Source: Allobosea sp. (lineage in GTDB: Bacteria > Pseudomonadota > Alphaproteobacteria > Rhizobiales > Beijerinckiaceae). From it: 64,000 nucleotides of DNA. Shown here piece after piece: positions 26,676-35,793 of this stretch (the first letter of the stretch is position 1; each line of letters opens with the position of its first letter). Below the pieces are notes generated by a model that was not told the DNA's origin, did not search any database, and worked only from the letters and a program-made list of their open reading frames with translations. A program made the translations under genes and the position numbers. The stretch spans positions 124,001 to 188,000 of the forward strand of contig NZ_JAFKFX010000032.1 in the NCBI RefSeq assembly GCF_017308075.1, read 5' to 3'.

Positions 26676-28754
26676 ATGGCTGCGGCTCCCGCCAATGGAG
26701 GAACTTCGTCCGGGGTCAGAGCCAGGGGGCCACGATGCATCGCCATCGTCGGCCCCTTCCAGAGCGGCAAGACCAGCCTGTTCGAAAGCATCCTGGAACG
26801 CTGCGGCGCCGTCTCGCGCGCTGGCTCGGTCAAAACCCGCAACAGCGTCGGCGACGCCTCGACAGAGGCCCGCGCCCATCAGATGAGCACGGAGCCGAAC
26901 GTCGCTACCGTCGATTTCCTCGGTGAACGCTTCACCTTCGTCGACTGTCCCGGCTCGGTCGAGTTCCTGCACGAAATGCGCCATGTCCTGACGGCGGTCG
27001 ATGCCGCGGTCGTGGTCTGCGAGGCGGATGATCGCAAGGCGCCCGCGCTGGAACTGGTGCTGCGCGAGCTCGAGGAAGCCGACATCCCGCGCTTCCTGTT
27101 CCTGAACAAGATCGACACCGCGACGCGCCGGGTCCGCGAGACGCTTGCGCTGCTGCAGCGCGCCTCGCGCACGCCGCTGCTGCTGCGGCAGATCCCGATC
27201 TGGCGCAACGGCATTGCGGTCGGCTTCATCGACCTGGCTCTGGAGCGCGCCTTCGTCTACCGCGAGCATGCGCCGAGCGAGGTGGTGCCGCTCGCAGCCG
27301 AAGAGATCGAACGGGAACGTGACGCCCGCTTCTCGATGCTCGAAAAGCTCGCCGATTACGACGACACCCTGATGGAGGATCTGCTCGGCGACATCGAGCC
27401 GCCGCGCGACCTGATCTTCGACGATCTCGCCCGCGAGCTCCGGGAACGCCATGTCGTGCCGGTGCTGATCGGCGCGGCGGAGCGTGGCAATGGCGTGACC
27501 CGCCTGCTCAAGGCGCTCCGGCACGAGGCGCCGGGGCTGGAGACGACGCGTGGTCGCATCGGGGTGGTCGAAGGCGGTGCGGCGCTCGGCCTGGTGATGA
27601 AGACCTGGCATTCCGGCCAGGGCGGTAAACTCTCGCTCGCCCGCGTGCTGCGCGGCCGGCTTTCCGAGGGGGACATGGTGACGTCCTCGGCCGGCAACGA
27701 GGCCCGGATCGGCGGCGTGCTCGAGCTGAAGGGGGCCGAGCAGTCGCGCCTGCAGGCGGCCGAGGAGGGTGAGGTCGCGGCGTTCTCGCGGCTCGAAGGC
27801 GTGCGCACCGGCGATGCGATCGCCGCCGGCAAGGTCAGGCCGGACGCGATCAGCGCGGTTGCGCCACCCGAGCCGGTGCATGCGCTGGCAGTGACGGTGA
27901 AGGAGCGCAAGGACGATGTCCGGCTGGCCGCGGCCCTGGCCCGGCTGATCGAGGAGGATACGGGGCTGAGCCTGCAGCATCTCTCCGAGTTCGGCGAGAT
28001 GCGTCTTTCCGGCCAGGGCGAGATGCATTTGCGGGTCGCGCTGGAACGGCTCTCGGGACGCTATGGCGTCTCCGTCGAGAGTGCTGCCACGGAAGTCGGC
28101 TATCGCGAGAGCATTCGTGGCAAGGCGAGCGCGCGGGGCCGGCATCGCAAGCAGAGCGGTGGCCATGGCCAGTTCGGCGACGTCGTATTGGAGGTCGCGC
28201 CGCTGCCGCGCGGCGAGGGTGTCCGCTTCGTCGACCGGATCACCGGTGGGGTCGTGCCGCGCCAGTACATCTCCTCGGTCGAGGCCGGAGTGCGCGATTT
28301 CTGCCAGCGCGGGCCGCTCGGCTTTCCGCTGGTCGATATCGAGGTGACCCTGACCGACGGCTCCTATCACACCGTCGATTCCTCCGACATGGCGTTCCGC
28401 CAGGCGGCCCGCATCGCGATGAGCGAGGCCTGCCCGCAGGCGAAGCCGGTGCTGCTCGAGCCGATCCTGGCGGTCGAGATCGTCATCCCCTCGGATGCGA
28501 TGTCGCGCGCCTCGGCGTTGGTCTCGGCGCGGCGGGGGCAGATCGTCGGCTATGACGCCCGGCCGGGCTGGCGTGGCTGGGACCAGATCAATGCCCAGGT
28601 GCCGGAGGCGGAAATGGCGGGGCTGATCGTCGAGCTGCGCTCGGCGACGTCCGGCGTCGGCTCGTTCAGCGCCCGCTTCGACCATCTCGCCGAACTCGCC
28701 GGCAAACCGGCCGATGCGGTGGTCGCGGCGCAGGCCATGGCGCAGGCGCGATAA
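26676..28754 (+). CDS. Elongation factor G-like GTPase with altered switch motifs
   Basis: A 692-residue protein with the EF-G domain order (G, II, III, IV, V) and correct length. The P-loop GPFQSGKTS (residues 26-34) and NKID (144-147) are intact. The G3 motif reads DCPGS (90-94) instead of DTPGH, so the catalytic histidine is replaced, and the switch I RGITI motif is absent. This is the second, non-essential EF-G type found in some bacteria, and may act in ribosome rescue or regulation rather than translocation. Confidence 0.88.
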   Translation: MAAAPANGGTSSGVRARGPRCIAIVGPFQSGKTSLFESILERCGAVSRAGSVKTRNSVGDASTEARAHQMSTEPNVATVDFLGERFTFVDCPGSVEFLHEMRHVLTAVDAAVVVCEADDRKAPALELVLRELEEADIPRFLFLNKIDTATRRVRETLALLQRASRTPLLLRQIPIWRNGIAVGFIDLALERAFVYREHAPSEVVPLAAEEIERERDARFSMLEKLADYDDTLMEDLLGDIEPPRDLIFDDLARELRERHVVPVLIGAAERGNGVTRLLKALRHEAPGLETTRGRIGVVEGGAALGLVMKTWHSGQGGKLSLARVLRGRLSEGDMVTSSAGNEARIGGVLELKGAEQSRLQAAEEGEVAAFSRLEGVRTGDAIAAGKVRPDAISAVAPPEPVHALAVTVKERKDDVRLAAALARLIEEDTGLSLQHLSEFGEMRLSGQGEMHLRVALERLSGRYGVSVESAATEVGYRESIRGKASARGRHRKQSGGHGQFGDVVLEVAPLPRGEGVRFVDRITGGVVPRQYISSVEAGVRDFCQRGPLGFPLVDIEVTLTDGSYHTVDSSDMAFRQAARIAMSEACPQAKPVLLEPILAVEIVIPSDAMSRASALVSARRGQIVGYDARPGWRGWDQINAQVPEAEMAGLIVELRSATSGVGSFSARFDHLAELAGKPADAVVAAQAMAQAR

Positions 28755-28771
28755 TCCGGTTGCGGCGAATA

Positions 28772-28787
28772 AGTTTATACATAAACT
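28772..28787. promoter_or_regulatory. Perfect palindrome AGTTTATACATAAACT, candidate operator
   Basis: Seven-base arms AGTTTAT and ATAAACT flank a two-base centre in the 197-bp gap before the acyl-CoA ligase gene. Its AT-richness contrasts with the surroundings. Palindromes of this form are typical operators of MarR/TetR/GntR-type regulators of fatty or aromatic acid catabolism. The cognate regulator is not next to it. Confidence 0.5.
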
Positions 28788-28802
28788 ATCTGTGGCGAGG
28801 CC

Positions 28803-28826
28803 GCGGCGGGTGCTTGCACCCGCCGC
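28803..28826. terminator. Perfect 11-bp-arm hairpin between the EF-G-like and ligase genes
   Basis: GCGGCGGGTGC and GCACCCGCCGC pair around TT, 49 bp after the EF-G-like stop. No T-run follows on either strand, so it is either a non-classical 3' end or a structured leader of the ligase transcript if the promoter overlaps the palindrome at 28772. Confidence 0.4.
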
Positions 28827-28951
28827 AAGCATTTCGCAGTGTAGCAAGGCCATGAGAAGAGACGGTTTTCCGCCGCCGAAATGGCTGGGCGAGCCGCCTC
28901 GGGAGAGCTCCGCAAGCCCGGCGACAGGGTAAGGAGCGGTAAGGGAGGACG

Positions 28952-30679
28952 ATGATGAGCGCGATGACCGCCGCGGGCACCGGTTCGGACCTGCGGCCCT
29001 GGCTGGCCCATTATCCGGCAGCGGTGCCGGCCGAAATCGATCCGGCCGCGCCAGGGACCCTGGCCGAGCTGATCCGCCTGGCCTGCGAGCGCTATCCGCA
29101 GCGCGAGGCCTTCGAGAGCTTCGGCAAGAATCTGACCTATGCCGAGATCGGGCGTGCGGCGCGGGCATTCTGCGCCTGGCTGCAGGGGCAGGGCTTCCGG
29201 AAGGGCGACCGGATCGCGCTGATGATGCCGAACATCCTCGCTTATCCGGCGACGATCTTCGGCGCACTGCTCGGCGGCTACACCGTCGTCAACGTCAATC
29301 CGCTCTACACGGCGCGCGAGCTGACGCATCAGCTGACCGATTCGGGCGCCCGCGCCCTGGTGGTGATCGAGAATTTCGCGCATGTCGTCGAGGAGGCGCG
29401 CCCGCATCTGAAACTCGACGCGATCGTCGTGGCGACGGCCGGCGACCTGATGGGCTTCAAGGGCACAATCGTCAATTTCGTCGCTCGCAAGATCAAGAAG
29501 GTGGTGAAGCCTTTCACCTTGCCGGGCTCTTTCCAGCTCAAGGAGATCCTGGCCGGTCCCGCCACCATGGCGCCGGTCACCGTGGTGCCCGACGACATCG
29601 CCTTCCTGCAATATACCGGCGGCACCACCGGTGTCGCCAAGGGCGCGATGCTGACCCACCGGAACGTCGCGGCCAATGTCGAGCAGGCCCGGCTCTGGCT
29701 GGGCTGGGCGATCGAGCCACCGCTCGGACGCAGCGACTACCAGCACGTCATGGTCACGGCGCTGCCGCTCTACCACATCTTCGCGCTGACCTGCTGCTGC
29801 CTGTTCATGCTGCGCATCGGCGCCAAGGGGCTGCTGATCGCCAATCCGCGCGACATCGCCGGCTTCATCAAGACGCTTAAGGCGAGCCGGTTCACGCTCT
29901 TTTCCGGGGTCAATACCCTCTACAACGCGCTCGGCAACCATCCCGACATCGGCAAGGTCGATTTCTCGGAGCTGCGCTTCTCGGTCGCCGGCGGCATGGC
30001 GACGCAAGCGATCGTCGCCAAGCGCTGGCGCGAGGTGACCGGCAAGCCGATCATCGAGGGCTATGGCCTTTCCGAGACTTCGCCGATGGCCTCGGTCAAC
30101 CGGCCCGACATCAGCGAGTTCACCGGTACGATCGGTTTCCCGCTGCCCTCGACCGACATCGTGATCCGCAATGCCGACGGCAACGAGACGCCGCTGGGCG
30201 AACCCGGCGAGATCTGCATTCGCGGGCCGCAGGTGATGTCAGGCTATTGGAAGCGGCCGGACGAGACGGCCAAGGTGATGACGCCGGACGGCTATTTCCG
30301 CTCGGGGGACATCGGCATCATGCTGCCCGACGGCCAGGTCAAGATCGTCGACCGGATGAAAGACATGATCCTGGTCTCGGGCTTCAACGTCTATCCGAAC
30401 GAGGTCGAGGACGTGCTTGCGGCCCATCCGGGCGTGCTCGAAGCGGCGGTGATCGGCCTGCCCGACGAGCATTCCGGCGAATCCGTCGCCGCCTTCGTGG
30501 TGAAGAAGGATCCGGCGCTGACGGCCGAGGCATTGCGCGGCTTCTGCAAGGACAGCCTGACCGGCTACAAGGTGCCCAGGCAGATCATCTTCCGCGACAG
30601 CTTGCCGAAGACCAATGTCGGCAAGGTGCTGCGCCGGGCGCTGCGCGAAGAGGTCGCCGCCTCGGCGAAAAAGGGCTGA
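28952..30679 (+). CDS. fadD: Long-chain fatty-acid--CoA ligase
   Basis: A 575-residue ANL-superfamily enzyme that activates fatty acids to acyl-CoA through an acyl-adenylate. The AMP-binding motif YTGGTTGVAKGAMLTHRN lies near residue 220, GYGLSETSP near 370, and RSGDIG and DRMKDMILVSGFNVYPNE follow. The catalytic lysine is in TNVGKVLRR at the C-terminus. Length and wording fit the FadD type, though medium-chain or branched substrates cannot be excluded. It is preceded by a palindromic operator candidate at 28772. Confidence 0.92.
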   Translation: MMSAMTAAGTGSDLRPWLAHYPAAVPAEIDPAAPGTLAELIRLACERYPQREAFESFGKNLTYAEIGRAARAFCAWLQGQGFRKGDRIALMMPNILAYPATIFGALLGGYTVVNVNPLYTARELTHQLTDSGARALVVIENFAHVVEEARPHLKLDAIVVATAGDLMGFKGTIVNFVARKIKKVVKPFTLPGSFQLKEILAGPATMAPVTVVPDDIAFLQYTGGTTGVAKGAMLTHRNVAANVEQARLWLGWAIEPPLGRSDYQHVMVTALPLYHIFALTCCCLFMLRIGAKGLLIANPRDIAGFIKTLKASRFTLFSGVNTLYNALGNHPDIGKVDFSELRFSVAGGMATQAIVAKRWREVTGKPIIEGYGLSETSPMASVNRPDISEFTGTIGFPLPSTDIVIRNADGNETPLGEPGEICIRGPQVMSGYWKRPDETAKVMTPDGYFRSGDIGIMLPDGQVKIVDRMKDMILVSGFNVYPNEVEDVLAAHPGVLEAAVIGLPDEHSGESVAAFVVKKDPALTAEALRGFCKDSLTGYKVPRQIIFRDSLPKTNVGKVLRRALREEVAASAKKG

Positions 30680-30706
30680 GGCGCGGCGCCCCAGCCGGGG
30701 TGCCGG

Positions 30707-31279
30707 TCATTCGGGCGCGTGGATCGTCGCCCGCAGCGCCTTGAACTGCGTCAGCGCGGAGGCGAGCCCCGCCTTGTCGGTGACGCAGATCAGCGCCGTG
30801 CGACCCTTGGGCGTCTCGAGCGTCGAGGTGAACATCCGCACATTTTCGGCATTGGGGCCGGCCTTCGGCGTCACGATCAGCTCGATGCCGCTGAAGCCCT
30901 GGTGCTCGAACAGTTTCAGATCGGAGACGGTACCGATCGTCTCGAACATGTCGCGATAGAGCTTCTGCCATTCCGGCTTGGCCATCTGGGCATTGATGGC
31001 CTCGCGGTTGAGGGCGGCGTTCTGGGCGGCGGGCTTGAAGCCGAGCGTGCAGAGCCGGCCATCGGCATTGACCGCCTTGGGCGTGCCGGTGCTCGAATCG
31101 ATGTCGATGGTGACGTCGAACTGCGGATGCGGCTTGCCGGCCTTGCCGACGAAGGGCTTGGGCGGAGACACGGAAAGGCCCGAGGCCGCGTCGCCATAGG
31201 ACTGGGCGCTGGCTGAAGTCCAGGCGAGGGCGAGCGGGAGCGCGGCGAGGAGGGCGGTCTTGCGGAAGCGGTCGATCAT
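30707..31279 (-). CDS. Secreted hypothetical protein
   Basis: A 190-residue protein with a clear signal peptide ending at ASAQS (about residue 26). The mature part is mixed alpha/beta with no motif I recognise. The start MIDRFRKTALLAALPLALAW was chosen because it begins the signal peptide. The gene is convergent with the acyl-CoA ligase gene, with a short GC-rich hairpin (30685-30704) between them, and lies 83 bp downstream of mtaB. Confidence 0.75.
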   Translation of the reverse strand: MIDRFRKTALLAALPLALAWTSASAQSYGDAASGLSVSPPKPFVGKAGKPHPQFDVTIDIDSSTGTPKAVNADGRLCTLGFKPAAQNAALNREAINAQMAKPEWQKLYRDMFETIGTVSDLKLFEHQGFSGIELIVTPKAGPNAENVRMFTSTLETPKGRTALICVTDKAGLASALTQFKALRATIHAPE

Positions 31280-31362
31280 GGCGTGAGGCTTGGGTCCGGA
31301 TTGCGACATGGGCGAGACGTTTGCGCCGTCTGCCGTTGCATGAAGGGCAAGCGGGTGGTGCG

Positions 31363-32637
31363 TCAAGCTGCGAGCAGCGCCTTGTCGCCGCATGAGGTGG
31401 CCGTGACCGGCAGAATCCGACCTGCCGGAACATGGTGACCGAAGCGGACCAGGGTGAAGTCCTCGGCGCGGCCGCTGTCCCCGCGCTCGGTCAGGACGGC
31501 GAGCCTGCGGCCGATCCTGGCCTCCAGATGGCGCTGGTGGGCGGCTTGCGCCGCATCGCGCAGGCGCTGGGCCCGCTCGCGTACGATCTCGCCGGGAAGC
31601 TGCGGCATGCGGGCCGCCGGCGTCCCGGGCCGGGCGGAGAACGGAAAGCCGTGGACATAGGACAGGCCGCATTCCTCGATCAAAGCGAGGGTGCGGGAAA
31701 ACATCGCCTCCTCTTCGGTCGGGAAACCGGCGATCAGGTCGGCGCCGAAGACGATCTCCGGGCGCAGGGCCCGCATCTCGGCGCAGAACCGGACGGCATC
31801 GGCCCGGCCGTGGCGGCGCTTCATGCGCTTCAGGATGAGGTCGTCGCCCGATTGCAGGGAAAGATGCAGATGCGGCATCAGCCGCGGCTCGGTCGCGACG
31901 AGATCGCGCAGCTCATCGTCGATCTCGACCGCGTCGAGCGAGGACAGGCGCAGACGCGGCAGCTCGGGCAGCGCCGCCAGAAGGCTGCGGACGAGGGCGC
32001 CGAGCGAAGGCGTGCCCGGCCGCTCCCGGCCATAGCTGGTCAAATCGACGCCGGTCAGCACGATCTCGCGCGCGCCTTCGGCGACGAGCGCCCGTCCCTG
32101 GGCGATGACCGCTTCGATCGTGGAAGAGCGGGCATTGCCGCGGCCGAGCGGGATGACGCAGAAAGTGCAGCGATGGTCGCAGCCATTCTGCACTTGCAGG
32201 AAGCCGCGCGTGTGCTCGGCAAGCGGCCGCGTGCGCTGCGGTGCGGCCCCGCGCGCCTGCATGATGTCGCCGACCTGCAGCTTCTCCTCGGGAGCCCGGA
32301 CGGCACCACCCCGCAGACTGTTCGAGGCGGCGAGCCGGCGCCAGTTCTCAGGCTCGAGCTTCTCGGCATTGCCGAGCACCGCAGCGACTTCCGGCATGGC
32401 GGCGAAGCGTGCCGGCTCGATCTGCGCCGCGCAGCCCGAGACGATCACCGGCCGGTCCGGCTGTTCACGCCCCAGCCTGCGGATCGCCTGGCTGGCCTGG
32501 CGGACAGCCTCGGCCGTGACGGCGCAGCTATTGACGATGGCGATGTCGCGCAAGCCGGCCGCCTCGGCCCGCGCCTGCATCGCCTCGCTCTCGACGAGGT
32601 TGAGGCGGCAGCCGAAGGTGAGGGTCTCGATCGGCAT
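31363..32637 (-). CDS. mtaB: tRNA t6A37 methylthiotransferase (MtaB)
   Basis: A 424-residue radical-SAM enzyme. The N-terminal methylthiotransferase domain has cysteines in GCRLN, NSCAVT and SGCAAQ. The radical SAM cluster motif is CDHRCTFC, and a TRAM-like C-terminus follows. It converts N6-threonylcarbamoyladenosine-37 of tRNA to its 2-methylthio form. Its start lies one base downstream of the dapF stop, so the two are coupled in one transcript. Confidence 0.94.
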   Translation of the reverse strand: MPIETLTFGCRLNLVESEAMQARAEAAGLRDIAIVNSCAVTAEAVRQASQAIRRLGREQPDRPVIVSGCAAQIEPARFAAMPEVAAVLGNAEKLEPENWRRLAASNSLRGGAVRAPEEKLQVGDIMQARGAAPQRTRPLAEHTRGFLQVQNGCDHRCTFCVIPLGRGNARSSTIEAVIAQGRALVAEGAREIVLTGVDLTSYGRERPGTPSLGALVRSLLAALPELPRLRLSSLDAVEIDDELRDLVATEPRLMPHLHLSLQSGDDLILKRMKRRHGRADAVRFCAEMRALRPEIVFGADLIAGFPTEEEAMFSRTLALIEECGLSYVHGFPFSARPGTPAARMPQLPGEIVRERAQRLRDAAQAAHQRHLEARIGRRLAVLTERGDSGRAEDFTLVRFGHHVPAGRILPVTATSCGDKALLAA

Positions 32638-32638
32638 C

Positions 32639-33517
32639 TCAGGCGGCGAACAGCGCCGGCTCCAGCACGCCTTCGCGCTCGAGCTCGACCGGCCCGGTCA
32701 TCAGGACATGGCCGTCGCTCTCGCGCCATTCGATGACGAGATCGCCGCCGGGCAGGCTGACGGTGGCCTTGCGGTCGCTGAGTTCGCGCCGGACGGCGGC
32801 CACCAGGGCCGCGCAGGCGCCGGAGCCGCAGGCCCGGGTGATGCCGGCACCGCGCTCCCAGACGCGCAGCACGATATGGTCGGGCGCCTTGACGGCGGCG
32901 AGGCCGATATTGGCGCGGTCGGGGAAGATCGGATGGTTCTCGAGCAGCGGGCCGATCTGCTCGAGATTGAAGCGATAGGGATCGTCGACGAAGAAGACGG
33001 CGTGAGGGTTGCCCATGTTGACGGCACCCGGCGTGTGCAGGACCGGCGCGTCGATCGGACCGATCTGCAATTCGAAGCCGCTGGTGTCGTGGAAGGGCTC
33101 GGCGAGCGGGATCTCGTCCCAGGCGAGACGTGGCTCGCCCATGTCGACGGTGAAGACGAGGTCGGAGAGGCGCCTGGCCGGCAGCAGGCCGCCCTTGGTC
33201 TCGAGGGTGAGCGTCTTCTTTGCGGGATCGCCCATTTGCGGATCCGCCATCATCGCCCAGGCGACGCAGCGCGTGCCGTTGCCGCAGGCGCCGGCTTCGG
33301 AGCCGTCGGTGTTGTAGATCCGGACGAAAGCGTCGGTTCCGGGCGTCCTGGGATCGTGCAGGACCATCAACTGGTCGAAATGCATGCCGGGTGCGGCGGC
33401 GATGGCACGCGCCTCGCCTGCCGATACGACAGTTTTGGTTCCGCGCAGGTCCAGCACGGTGATCTCGTTGCCGAGGCCGTTCATCCTGAGGAACCGGCGA
33501 TGCGCGAGAGCGTTCAT
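32639..33517 (-). CDS. dapF: Diaminopimelate epimerase
   Basis: A 292-residue cofactor-independent racemase that converts LL- to meso-diaminopimelate for lysine and peptidoglycan. The two catalytic cysteines are in [10 protein letters not shown] and in [10 protein letters not shown], in the two symmetric halves. The start [18 protein letters not shown] is preferred because [10 protein letters not shown] is the conserved N-terminus. The longer frame adds unrelated residues. The dapF-mtaB order is a common alphaproteobacterial arrangement. Confidence 0.96.
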   Translation of the reverse strand: MNALAHRRFLRMNGLGNEITVLDLRGTKTVVSAGEARAIAAAPGMHFDQLMVLHDPRTPGTDAFVRIYNTDGSEAGACGNGTRCVAWAMMADPQMGDPAKKTLTLETKGGLLPARRLSDLVFTVDMGEPRLAWDEIPLAEPFHDTSGFELQIGPIDAPVLHTPGAVNMGNPHAVFFVDDPYRFNLEQIGPLLENHPIFPDRANIGLAAVKAPDHIVLRVWERGAGITRACGSGACAALVAAVRRELSDRKATVSLPGGDLVIEWRESDGHVLMTGPVELEREGVLEPALFAA

Positions 33518-33660
33518 GTCGTCACATGTCCATGATGATGCGGCTCTATGACCGAGACGTCGAAAAAACGCCACCCTGTAGGGCTCTTGTCTGGCGATAC
33601 GAACGGCGTAGCTTGCGGCGCAACGACGCGAATCGGTCGTGTCAGGTCGGGACTATCGGG

Positions 33661-34542
33661 ATGCGACACTCCAACCTGTGCATGATCGCCCTGGCGGCCT
33701 GCCTCACGACCCCCGTCGCCGTGCCGGCCCAGACCAGGGTCGCCCCGCCGGCCGGCGTCGAAAGCACGCCCTTGGCGCCGCCATCCGGAGCGGCCGCGCC
33801 GGCGCAGAACGCCCCGTCGGCCCAGGCGCAGCAAGGGCAGCCGGCGCAGGGCCAGACATCGCCGGCCGAACCGCAGCCGGTCCAGCCGCCGCCGACCCTA
33901 CCGGCTCCCGCGGCGCCGCAGCCGGTCCAGCCCGCCCCGCAGGCGCCGGCCGAGCCGCAACCCGTGCAGCCGCCGCCGACCCTGCCCAATCCGCTGCCGG
34001 CGCCGCCGGCGCAGCAGCAGACAGGCACGCCAAATCCGAACGCCACCCTCGCCGGCAAGCCCGGGGATCCGTCCGATGTCGACGAGGTCGCGCTCACCGC
34101 CCGGCCGGTGCTCGCTTTGCCGGGCCAGGCGAGCTGGGACCAGGGCTTCCAGCGTCTCTCCGAGAGCATCAACCTGCTGCGTGCCGAGGCGGGCAAGGCC
34201 GGGCTGAAGATCGCGGGACGCCCGCTCGCCCTGTTCGTCGAGACCGACGACAACGGCTTCAAGTTCGAGGCGATGCTGCCGGTCGATCGGGCGCCGGATG
34301 CAGCAGCGTCGGGCGCTCTTGCCAATGGCGTGCGGGCTGGCCAGTCGCCGACCGGGCGCTCGCTGCGCTTCGTCCATACGGCGCCCTATGACGACATCGA
34401 CTCGACCTATGAGACGATCACCGCCTATCTCGAGGCCAAGAACATCGTGGTGAAGGACGCCTTCCTCGAGGAATATGTCGGCGAGCTCAAGGACCCGGGC
34501 GACCCCAATCTCGAGATCAACGTCTACGTGCAGCCGAAGTAA
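33661..34542 (+). CDS. Secreted protein with Pro/Gln-rich linker and GyrI-like domain
   Basis: A 293-residue protein. A signal peptide ends near VAVPAQ (residue 22). Residues about 30-135 are rich in Pro, Ala and Gln with a repeated unit PVQPPPTLP. The C-terminal half (about 155-293) resembles the GyrI-like/SOUL small-molecule-binding fold, with FVETDDNGFKFEAMLPV and RFVHTAPYDDIDSTYETI. A periplasmic location for this domain is unusual. The ligand is unknown. It is divergent from dapF across 143 bp. Confidence 0.8.
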   Translation: MRHSNLCMIALAACLTTPVAVPAQTRVAPPAGVESTPLAPPSGAAAPAQNAPSAQAQQGQPAQGQTSPAEPQPVQPPPTLPAPAAPQPVQPAPQAPAEPQPVQPPPTLPNPLPAPPAQQQTGTPNPNATLAGKPGDPSDVDEVALTARPVLALPGQASWDQGFQRLSESINLLRAEAGKAGLKIAGRPLALFVETDDNGFKFEAMLPVDRAPDAAASGALANGVRAGQSPTGRSLRFVHTAPYDDIDSTYETITAYLEAKNIVVKDAFLEEYVGELKDPGDPNLEINVYVQPK

Positions 34543-34556
34543 CGCACGGCCTTGCC

Positions 34557-34651
34557 GTCATGGTCGGGCCCGTCCGACCATCCGCGTCTTCGTTTAACTG
34601 GTCGGATGCGGTGTTCGAGACGTGGATGCCCGCCACAAGGGCGAGCATGGC
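34557..34651. repeat. Cloverleaf-like intergenic repeat, copy B
   Basis: Same architecture as the element at 21812: GTCATGGTCGGG opening hairpin, then the central sequence CGCGTCTT with GAGACGTGG, and the closing hairpin TGCCCGCC-ACAAG-GGCGAGCA. It is somewhat degenerate, with TGGC at the right end. It lies between convergent genes and fills nearly the whole gap. Confidence 0.75.
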
Positions 34652-34661
34652 GGGCGATGGC

Positions 34662-35720
34662 TCAGACCTCCCAGACCAACCCGGGCTGCATCGCCCTGAA
34701 GTGCTCCGGCGGCATCCCGGCCTTGCCGAGCGCGACCTTGAGCGCCTCGGGCGGCCGGCCGACCCCTTCGTCGGTGAGCTGGAAGGTGCCCCAGTGATGG
34801 CCGAGCGCCTGCTCGGCGCGCAGGAGGCGCATCACCTCGACCGCCTCTTCCGGGTTCATATGATTGTCGCCCATGAACCAGCGCGGCTCATAGGCGCCGA
34901 TCGGCAGCAGAGCGAGGCGGAAGGGTCCGTGCTTTTCGCCGAGCTCGCGATAGAGCGAGCCGTCATGGAAACCGGTGTCGCCGATATGGAAGAGCTTGCC
35001 GGCCGGTGTCTCGATGATGAAGGAGCACCAGAGCGCCATGCGCCGGTCGAAGGCACCGCGCGCCGACCAGTGATAGCTCGGCACCAAGGTCACGGTGACG
35101 TTGTCGGACAGCGCAAGGCGCACGCCCCAGTCATGCGCCTCGGCCTGGATCGTGGCGTCATGGCCCTTGACGATGCTGTCATTGCCGAGCGGCATGATCA
35201 TGCGCGGCCGGTCGCGCTGGTGCAGCCGCGCCAGCGTGTCGACGTCGAGATGGTCGTAATGGTTGTGGGTGACCAGGACGATATCGATCTTCGGCAGGTT
35301 GGCGAAGGCGACGCCGGGCGCATTCACTCGCTTCGGACCGAAGAAGGAGAACGGGCTCGCCCGCTCGGAATAGACGGGGTCGATGAGGATGTTGAGGCCG
35401 GCGGCCTGGAGCAGGAAGGAAGCGTGGCCGAGATGGGCGACGCGCAGGCCTTCGACGCTTGCCGGGGGCTGGTCCTGCGGCGGCGCCGGAAAATGCTCCG
35501 GAAACGCCTCCTTCTCGCGATTCCCGGTCTGCCAGCGCAGGAAATCGAGCAAGCCCTTGGTCACCGGCCGCCCGTCGCTGAAGGTCAGGCCGTTGAAATG
35601 GTCGCTGACCGGCCCCTGATAATAAGGGTTGCGCGAGCGCTGATAGGAAGCCCAGGCGACGCCACCGGAGGCAAAGAGGGCGGGGATTCCGAGGAAGCGG
35701 AGGAATTTTCGGCGGTTCAT
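34662..35720 (-). CDS. MBL-fold metal-dependent hydrolase
   Basis: A 352-residue protein. It starts MNRRKFLRFLGIPALFASG, a signal of twin-arginine-like type or membrane anchor. The metallo-beta-lactamase core follows, with the zinc motif THNHYDHLD, LGHASFLLQ and LIDPVYSERASPF. The pattern is closest to the UlaG/NAPE-phospholipase D-like subgroup, acting on phosphodiester or lactone substrates. It is last in a possible lysE-methyltransferase-MBL unit, 73 bp after the methyltransferase. Confidence 0.88.
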   Translation of the reverse strand: MNRRKFLRFLGIPALFASGGVAWASYQRSRNPYYQGPVSDHFNGLTFSDGRPVTKGLLDFLRWQTGNREKEAFPEHFPAPPQDQPPASVEGLRVAHLGHASFLLQAAGLNILIDPVYSERASPFSFFGPKRVNAPGVAFANLPKIDIVLVTHNHYDHLDVDTLARLHQRDRPRMIMPLGNDSIVKGHDATIQAEAHDWGVRLALSDNVTVTLVPSYHWSARGAFDRRMALWCSFIIETPAGKLFHIGDTGFHDGSLYRELGEKHGPFRLALLPIGAYEPRWFMGDNHMNPEEAVEVMRLLRAEQALGHHWGTFQLTDEGVGRPPEALKVALGKAGMPPEHFRAMQPGLVWEV

Positions 35721-35793
35721 GACTGCCGATGTGGGCGGCGATCGGATGGTTTCAAGTCGCAGGCTTGGACGGAAAGCAGGGGCAGCACCGCGT

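Noticed and set aside
26364-29267. Minus-strand open frame of about 967 codons opposite the EF-G-like gene
   Set aside because: Same reason: it is a mirror of a conserved GTPase gene with low-complexity basic composition and no recognisable domain.
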